Assembly (NCBI GenBank): GCA_025966435.1
Contig: JAICRQ010000069.1
Span: 1 to 10,903 of the forward strand
Length of the DNA stretch: 10,903 nt
Origin: Anaerolineales bacterium
GTDB taxonomy: Bacteria; Chloroflexota; Anaerolineae; Anaerolineales; Villigracilaceae
Direction: 5' to 3'
A program made the translations under genes and the position numbers. Positions 6,479 through 10,903 of this stretch are shown here, piece by piece; within the stretch, counting starts at the first letter, position 1, and each line of letters opens with the position of its first letter. Under the pieces are notes generated by a model that saw nothing but the letters and a program-made list of their open reading frames with translations, ran no database searches and was not told the DNA's origin.

Positions 6479-7408
6479 TTAAGATTTTTCCTTTTCCCCT
6501 CGCCAGGCGAAGAAATATACTAGAGCACCAAGCAATGCCTGGAAGAACACGGTAGCGATCCGGAAGATGGCAGTAGCCGCCAGCCCCGTATCCGGGTCCA
6601 CGCCTGTGGACGACGACAGAAACCCGACCATGCTGGCCTCCGTCACGCCCACACCTGCGGGGAGCGCCGATAAGCGCCCCAGCATGGTCGGCACGATATA
6701 AGCAAAGAAAAGAGTGGCATAGGGCACATTGAATCCAAACCCCCGCAGGCTGAAATCCAGGATGATGACTTGGACCAGCAACCCTGCAACCGTGATTGCC
6801 AGCGCGACCAGGATGGTACGGGTATTGATTACTTCGCGCCCGTGCTGCAGGAAGTTCTCCCATTGGTCGGCAAAATTGAACCGTTTCGCGATTGCCGCTG
6901 CAGCCTGACCCAGCCAGCGGCGGGGTCCCGGAAAGAGGAAAATCACTCCCAGAGACACGAGAATGCCCAGCAGAACCAACACCGGCAACCGGACGTTCTC
7001 GAACCAGATCGCCGCGAACAATGCACTCCCAATAAACGCCACCTGATCCAGAATGCTGGAGAGAGCAACGGGCACGCCACTCTTGGCAACCGAGACACCC
7101 GCCTGGTTCATCAAGCCGGCGCGCGCGGCAACACCGCCGGGTACGAGCGTCGCCGCTGTGCCCGCCACATAACCGCGGAATAGAACATTCCCCGCCACAT
7201 CGCTGACCGGGCGCATCAGCCGGATGAACCGCCAGGCCTTCATCGCCAGATAAAGTATGGATAAAGCCAGTAGCACCGGCGCGAACGCGTAGTTATAAGA
7301 TCTGAGAGCCTGTAGAACTTCCTCCCCGTTAATATATTTCACCGCGGCGACGATCAAACCAATAAGGACGACAACATGAAGGACGTACTTAAGATACTTC
7401 CCTTTCAA
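6479..7408 (-). CDS. Lysylphosphatidylglycerol synthase TM-region / UPF0104 family membrane protein
   Basis: A 309-residue integral membrane protein with about eight hydrophobic segments spread from residue 8 to 302. It has the family signatures LVPGGVAARAG (88-98) and LPAGVGVTEASM (249-260), plus the conserved arginine in AIFRIATVFFQ (283). This is the flippase-like transmembrane part seen in MprF and AglD relatives, without the aminoacyltransferase domain, so it should not itself make lysyl-PG. A role in moving or modifying a lipid or polyprenyl-linked substrate is plausible but unproven. The start codon is TTG, preceded by AAGGAGAAGGTAAGG; no ATG or GTG lies close by. The lipid kinase gene begins 42 bases after its stop. 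The 129 bases upstream of this gene hold no clear terminator or promoter. Confidence 0.85.
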   Translation of the reverse strand: MKGKYLKYVLHVVVLIGLIVAAVKYINGEEVLQALRSYNYAFAPVLLALSILYLAMKAWRFIRLMRPVSDVAGNVLFRGYVAGTAATLVPGGVAARAGLMNQAGVSVAKSGVPVALSSILDQVAFIGSALFAAIWFENVRLPVLVLLGILVSLGVIFLFPGPRRWLGQAAAAIAKRFNFADQWENFLQHGREVINTRTILVALAITVAGLLVQVIILDFSLRGFGFNVPYATLFFAYIVPTMLGRLSALPAGVGVTEASMVGFLSSSTGVDPDTGLAATAIFRIATVFFQALLGALVYFFAWRGEKEKS

Positions 7409-7537
7409 GACCTTACCTTCTCCTTTTCGAACCCTCGAAGCGTGAGGCGCAGTCCAAAAGGACGCTGAATTGCTTACAAAACGCCTTTACTCACTGCATC
7501 GAGCTTTCTGGAATGCTGTCCGCCCCCTGTGAAGTTA

Positions 7538-8443
7538 TTAATCTGTTGCTATTTGTTTAACGGATTGTCCCTGCTTCTGTGACTGCATGTTCGCTACCAC
7601 AAGGCTCAACACGATGAGCACGGCACCGACCACCAGCTGCCAGGAAAGTTCCTCATTGAGGAACAGCACCCCTAAAATCACACCCCCCAGCGGGAAGAGA
7701 TAGGTCACCATGCTCGTGCGCGTGGGACCGATCTCATGGAGCAGGTAATACGACATTACAAACGCTAACCCTGAGCCAAGCACACCCAGGAAGAGTAAGG
7801 CAATCCATGTGATCCCCAGCTGTGGAAACTCCACCGGGCTTTCCACGGCAAACATCATCAGCCACATCAATACCGTTGCCGGCAGGAGAGGTCCCGCGCT
7901 GCGCATAATACCCGGCAAATCCTGGGTCGTCCTGCGCGCGTAGACGGCGCCGCCGGCGTAGAATGCCGATGCCAGCACGATGGCGAACTGTCCCAACACA
8001 GAGCCCAGAGAGGTGCCAATATCTTTACTCATCAGGATGACCACGCCCGCAAAACCCATGAGCAGCCCCAGGACCTTTGGCGCCGTCATCTTGTCGTCCT
8101 GCAATAAGAAGTGGGCGACTAGAATTGTGAACAGAGGTGTGGTGGCGTTCAGGATGGAAGCGACAGCCGAGTCAATAGCTTGCTCGCCCCATGAGATCAG
8201 GAAGAAGGGGATGGCAATGTTGGCAATGCTAAGGATCAGAAGGGGAGTCCACTCTTTGCGCGTTCGGGGCCATTGTATTCGTTGGATATAGATCACCACG
8301 ACTCCAAAGAGCAGTCCGAAGAGGACGCGAAATGCGACCAGCGTTATCGGACCGATCTCCTGGACGGCGATCTTGATCCACATGAAGGAGGAACTCCAGA
8401 TCGCGCCAAGCAAAAGAAACACCAACCAGTGTTTTGGTTTCAT
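7538..8443 (-). CDS. DMT superfamily EamA permease
   Basis: A 301-residue inner-membrane protein with ten predicted transmembrane helices in two repeated EamA halves (about 10-138 and 150-285). The first half opens with FLLLGAIWSSSFMWIKIAV and contains FFLISWGEQ and ASILNATTPLFTILVAHFLL. The second contains SAFYAGGAVYARR and ends with YLFPLGGVILGVLFLNEELS followed by VVGAVLIVLSLVV. These are the standard drug/metabolite transporter signatures, and relatives export amino acids or other metabolites. The substrate cannot be read from the sequence. The ATG at 8443 has AGGAG six bases upstream. The ogt stop lies 64 bases upstream on the same strand, so it could be read from the ogt transcript or from its own promoter. 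Confidence 0.92.
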   Translation of the reverse strand: MKPKHWLVFLLLGAIWSSSFMWIKIAVQEIGPITLVAFRVLFGLLFGVVVIYIQRIQWPRTRKEWTPLLILSIANIAIPFFLISWGEQAIDSAVASILNATTPLFTILVAHFLLQDDKMTAPKVLGLLMGFAGVVILMSKDIGTSLGSVLGQFAIVLASAFYAGGAVYARRTTQDLPGIMRSAGPLLPATVLMWLMMFAVESPVEFPQLGITWIALLFLGVLGSGLAFVMSYYLLHEIGPTRTSMVTYLFPLGGVILGVLFLNEELSWQLVVGAVLIVLSLVVANMQSQKQGQSVKQIATD

Positions 8444-8507
8444 GGCTTACTCCTGAATTTAGATGAGATGGAAGACTAGCTTTATGACGAACTTCTGTTC
8501 TACAATC

Positions 8508-9029
8508 TTACGCGATAACCGCCCCTTCGAGCTTCAACAACCATTCCTTCGTCTTCAGTCCTGCTCCGCCGCCGTAGCCGTGGAGCTTGCCATCCCGGCC
8601 GATCACGCGATGACAGGGGATGACCAGCGGCATGGGATTGGTGGCATTGGCGCGCCCGACCGCACGCGAGGCAAGGGGTCTGCCGATCTCGAGAGCAATA
8701 TCATGGTACGTGCACGTCTCGCCGTAGGGAATCCGGAATACTGCCTGGAGCGCTTCGCGCTGGAACGGGCGGAAGAGTGACCAGTCAATGGGGATGGTAA
8801 ATGCATTCCGTTTGCCGTTCAAATATTCCCCCAGTTCTCGAGCGTAGGGTGTGAGCTTCTTCGGGTGAGGCTGGATCTGCCGGTGGAGCCGCCCTAAATA
8901 ATAATCAAAAGTGATTCGCGCGTCCGCCCATTCGACTGCGACCAGACCGAGGTCCGAGGCAGCCAGGCGCAGGTCTCCAAGCGGAGTCCCATTCAGCTCA
9001 CCGATATAAATGGGATGTGGAGCATGCAT
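8508..9029 (-). CDS. ogt: Methylated-DNA--protein-cysteine S-methyltransferase
   Basis: A 173-residue suicide DNA repair protein that transfers alkyl groups from O6-alkylguanine (and O4-alkylthymine) to its own cysteine. The C-terminal catalytic domain is complete: FQREALQAVFRIPYGETCTY, then the recognition-helix segment RAVGRANATNP, then IPCHRVIGRDG with the acceptor Cys139, the KLHGYGGG loop and the closing LKTKEWLLKLEGA. The N-terminal roughly 85 residues are the variable ribonuclease-like domain of Ogt-type proteins. There is no AdaA regulatory domain, so it is not an Ada protein. GGAGG stands six bases before the ATG. The gene sits just beyond the terminator of the ABC exporter, with a candidate promoter inside that region. 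Confidence 0.94.
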   Translation of the reverse strand: MHAPHPIYIGELNGTPLGDLRLAASDLGLVAVEWADARITFDYYLGRLHRQIQPHPKKLTPYARELGEYLNGKRNAFTIPIDWSLFRPFQREALQAVFRIPYGETCTYHDIALEIGRPLASRAVGRANATNPMPLVIPCHRVIGRDGKLHGYGGGAGLKTKEWLLKLEGAVIA

Positions 9030-9050
9030 GCTTTACCTCCGTGCGTCTGT

Positions 9051-9083
9051 AAAAAAACACCACCGAGAGCGATCTCGATGGTG
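9051..9083 (-). terminator. Rho-independent terminator after the ABC-2 permease genes
   Basis: On the minus strand CACCATCGAGA (9083-9073), a TCGC loop and TCTCGGTGGTG (9068-9058) form an 11-bp stem with one mismatch. It is followed directly by seven T residues (9057-9051). It lies about 30 bases after the permease stop and only 21 bases before the ogt start codon. Confidence 0.9.
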
Positions 9084-9085
9084 AG

Positions 9086-9091
9086 ATTATA
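9086..9091 (-). promoter_or_regulatory. Candidate -10 box of an ogt promoter overlapping the terminator
   Basis: A perfect TATAAT on the minus strand lies between the permease stop and the terminator stem. The -35 position 17-18 bases upstream reads TTAATT or TAATTC, a weak match. A start about seven bases downstream would fall near 9079, inside the 5' arm of the terminator. The position and perfect -10 make it the best candidate for ogt, but the -35 weakness keeps confidence low. Confidence 0.4.
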
Positions 9092-9111
9092 GTGCAGTTT
9101 GCGCGGGCGAA

Positions 9112-9966
9112 TTAATAATTCGTCACGCGGTCTATTAACCCCAACTCACGGGCGCGATGGTTGCACCAGCGGAAGACGACAACGGATAAGAGCGCAAAGA
9201 TCACGGTCAACCCGACCAGGATCCCAATCAGCTGCAGGTTGCTGAACTGTGCCAGGGTGGGGAATGCCTCAGCCACATCGCCGATCAGAGAACGGCGCAT
9301 CAGCTCCAGCCAGTAGGTAATGGGCATGGCATAGCCGATCGGGCGCAGCCAGGCAGGAAGCACTTCCAGGGGGAAGATCGCGCCGCTGAACAGATAGAGG
9401 GCGCCTGCCACCGCTTCGCCGATCATGAAGAAGTGGTGGGCGATCATCAGCGTCAGGCTGGCGAGGATCAATCCCATCATGGCGAGCATGGTTACGCCGA
9501 TGAGCAGCGAGACCAAGAATAATCCCCAATTGACCTGTGTTAAGTCCAGCGGGAGATGAAGGAACCACACGCCTGCCGTCAGGATGACGAACACAGCCAC
9601 CGTACCGATCAGAAAACGAGAGACACCACGCCCCAGCCAGTAGAAGGGAATGTTGATCGGGGCGATATACATATATTTGAGGGTCTTGTAATGCTCCCGG
9701 TCATCGATCACCGCCCACGAGACTCCCGCCATGACAGCTCCTACATACGTGTAGAAGGCGTTGCCGAGATAAATATATGGGAAAAGAGGCGAGTTGTAAT
9801 CCCCGCCCGTGATGATGCTATACATGACAACCAGGATCGCTGCCGTTGCCAGCGGCTTGATGATCACATAGATGGCGAAGAGAAAGGGGTCGGTCCAATT
9901 CGACTCCACCTGCCAGCCGAGCCAGGTTGCCATCGTAAAGGACCGAACTGTTTCAGACTGCTTCAT
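9112..9966 (-). CDS. ABC-2 type transporter permease, second subunit
   Basis: A 284-residue inner-membrane permease with six predicted helices. After a short N-terminal segment (TMATWLGWQVESNW) come FAIYVIIKPLATAAILVVMY and YIYLGNAFYTYVGAVMAG. A coupling-helix region DDREHYKTLKYMYIAPIN follows, then helices near residues 110-135, 148-175 and 185-200, the typical LFSGAIFPLEVLPAWLRPIGYAMPITYWLELMR, and a last helix at about 250-270. This is the standard ABC-2 exporter layout (ABC2_membrane). The start has AAGGAG a few bases upstream and follows the other permease by 16 bases. With that permease and the ATPase it should form a heterodimeric exporter; possible cargos are drugs, lipids or polysaccharide, and none is indicated. 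Confidence 0.88.
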   Translation of the reverse strand: MKQSETVRSFTMATWLGWQVESNWTDPFLFAIYVIIKPLATAAILVVMYSIITGGDYNSPLFPYIYLGNAFYTYVGAVMAGVSWAVIDDREHYKTLKYMYIAPINIPFYWLGRGVSRFLIGTVAVFVILTAGVWFLHLPLDLTQVNWGLFLVSLLIGVTMLAMMGLILASLTLMIAHHFFMIGEAVAGALYLFSGAIFPLEVLPAWLRPIGYAMPITYWLELMRRSLIGDVAEAFPTLAQFSNLQLIGILVGLTVIFALLSVVVFRWCNHRARELGLIDRVTNY

Positions 9967-9982
9967 CGATTCTCCTTATCAC

Positions 9983-10837
9983 TCAACGACGGCTCTCGGT
10001 AATGCGCCCCTCATAGATGGCAAGCCGCTCCATGTAGTCGAGCAGCAGTTTCGCGCCGGTCAGGAACAGCACACATAAGCCGATCAACACAAGGATCTCG
10101 ACCGTTACATTCAGGAATCCCAGCGCCGCGCCCGAGGAAAAGATCAACTGGCGCATGGCGTCGAGACCCAGCGTGAGTGGAATGAAAGACGCCGCGGCAG
10201 CGACCCAAAAATTGAATGACTTGATCGGGAAGTAAAACCCGGAAACGAGGTAGATCGGTTCCTGCGCCAGATTGGAAAGATGCCACGCCTCGCGGCTGAG
10301 GAGCAGGAAGAGCGACGCTGTCATCATGCCCATGCCGTAGAGAGCGGTCATAGCCAGGAGGAATACCAGCGTCAACTGTGTGAAATTCGTGACTGAATAT
10401 TGGACCTTGAACAGCAGCGAGCCGAGAGCAATGACGGCGAGAGCGCGCAGAGTCGACGCGAACAAGCCGCCGACCGCCATCCCGAGCAGGATCGCCATCA
10501 TCGAGCTGGGAGACATAATGTAGAGCGAGAGATTGCCCTGTTCCTTCTCCCAGTAGAGCTGGCTGGACATACTCCACAAAACGTTCATCCAGAAAGCCGT
10601 CATCGCGCCGCCGATCACCACAAATCCCACATAGTCCTCCGGCGCGCCGATTGCCCGGTAGACGTACACATAGGCGGCGACAGCCAGCATGGGCAGGAGG
10701 ATCTCAAAAAAGATCCAGGATTTCTCACGCTGCTGCCCGACGATGCGCGGATAGGCGCGCGCCGCAACCGTTTTTAGAAATAATCGCCAGCCGGTCACCT
10801 TCTCCGATCTGGATAACGCCAGCGATTCAGTCCCCAT
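9983..10837 (-). CDS. ABC-2 type transporter permease, first subunit
   Basis: An integral-membrane permease with six predicted helices, starting with IFFEILLPMLAVAAYVYVYRAIG. A coupling segment EKEQGNLSLYIMSPSS resembles the ABC-2 family pattern (E-x-G-T/N-L-x-x-L/I-x-x-S-P). The C-terminal half has a loop PIYLVSGFYFPIKSFNFW before the last helices. The frame extends to an ATG at 10897, but those first 20 residues are Trp/Arg-rich and overlap the ATPase gene out of frame. The ATG at 10837 is preceded by GGAGGAGG, overlaps the ATPase stop by 11 bases and gives 284 residues, the same length as its partner. I therefore choose it. The tight overlap implies translational coupling to the ATPase. 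Confidence 0.86.
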   Translation of the reverse strand: MGTESLALSRSEKVTGWRLFLKTVAARAYPRIVGQQREKSWIFFEILLPMLAVAAYVYVYRAIGAPEDYVGFVVIGGAMTAFWMNVLWSMSSQLYWEKEQGNLSLYIMSPSSMMAILLGMAVGGLFASTLRALAVIALGSLLFKVQYSVTNFTQLTLVFLLAMTALYGMGMMTASLFLLLSREAWHLSNLAQEPIYLVSGFYFPIKSFNFWVAAAASFIPLTLGLDAMRQLIFSSGAALGFLNVTVEILVLIGLCVLFLTGAKLLLDYMERLAIYEGRITESRR

Positions 10838-10903
10838 TGGGCACCTCCTCCTTCTCGACATCCTCCATCCTGTGACCGACCAGTTCCATGAAGACATCTT
10901 CGA
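10827..10903 (-). CDS. ABC transporter ATP-binding protein, C-terminal end only
   Basis: Only the last 24 residues are inside the window, ending in TGA at 10827-10829. They read EDVFMELVGHRMED followed by an acidic tail. EDVF-x-x-L-x-G is the usual C-terminal signature of ABC-2 type export ATPases (LEDVFLxLTG), and the gene is followed with an 11-base overlap by an ABC-2 permease. The Walker and signature motifs lie outside the window. The call is based on this short end plus context. Confidence 0.72.
   Translation of the reverse strand, partial: EDVFMELVGHRMEDVEKEEVPNGD

Noticed and set aside
7409..7537. Search for a terminator or promoter between the EamA and UPF0104 genes
   Set aside because: Only short imperfect stems (for example GTCC-AAAA-GGAC) without a T run and no paired -35/-10 were seen, so no site was called.
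9556..10002. Plus-strand open frame of 148 codons opposite the permeases
   Set aside because: It is a His/Arg/Asp-rich antisense shadow of hydrophobic permease codons, with no family likeness.
1..10903. CRISPR array, tRNA, rRNA or insertion-sequence transposase
   Set aside because: No regularly spaced direct repeats, no recognisable tRNA or rRNA sequence, and no transposase-like protein were seen on either strand.

Overview
This window looks like chromosomal DNA from a moderately GC-rich bacterium. The mix of a SIMPL-domain protein, a YitT membrane protein, an Era GTPase beside a PHP phosphoesterase, a YegS-like lipid kinase, a UPF0104 membrane protein and an ABC-2 exporter would fit a Chloroflexota (Anaerolineae-like) genome. 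That placement is inference from gene style only; there is no rRNA or other marker to prove it.

Layout: (1) Positions 2-469 hold the 3' end of a SIMPL (DUF541) gene, closed by a textbook rho-independent terminator at 492-534. (2) About 535-1600 is a distinctly AT-rich block. It has about 425 bases with no convincing gene, then one complete small gene (961-1455) of the Api92-like/YubB ferredoxin-fold type typical of phages and plasmids. It looks horizontally acquired. (3) A beta-hydroxyacid dehydrogenase (1603-2490) and a YitT-family membrane protein (2651-3538) follow on the plus strand. Each is followed by an intergenic palindromic repeat of one dispersed family (2491-2640 and 3570-3715). 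The first covers the upstream region of yitT; the second runs into the end of era. (4) From 3707 to the window end every gene is on the minus strand. Read in transcription order: the C-terminal end of an ABC ATPase, two ABC-2 permeases, a terminator, ogt (alkyl-DNA repair), an EamA/DMT permease, then a tight cluster of UPF0104 membrane protein, diacylglycerol-kinase-like lipid kinase, PHP phosphoesterase and Era.

How they work together: the ATPase and two permeases overlap or nearly touch and should form one exporter. The last four minus-strand genes are close or overlapping (42-base gap, 8-base overlap, 1-base overlap) and are probably co-transcribed, joining two lipid/membrane-linked proteins to a phosphoesterase and a ribosome-assembly GTPase. 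The ogt promoter appears to overlap the ABC terminator, so that an ogt transcript would start inside the terminator stem.

I found no CRISPR array, tRNA, rRNA, transposase or clear defence system. Nothing here demonstrates a new system. The most unusual parts are the AT-rich block with the phage-type gene, the palindromic repeats that touch two genes, and the promoter-in-terminator arrangement before ogt.
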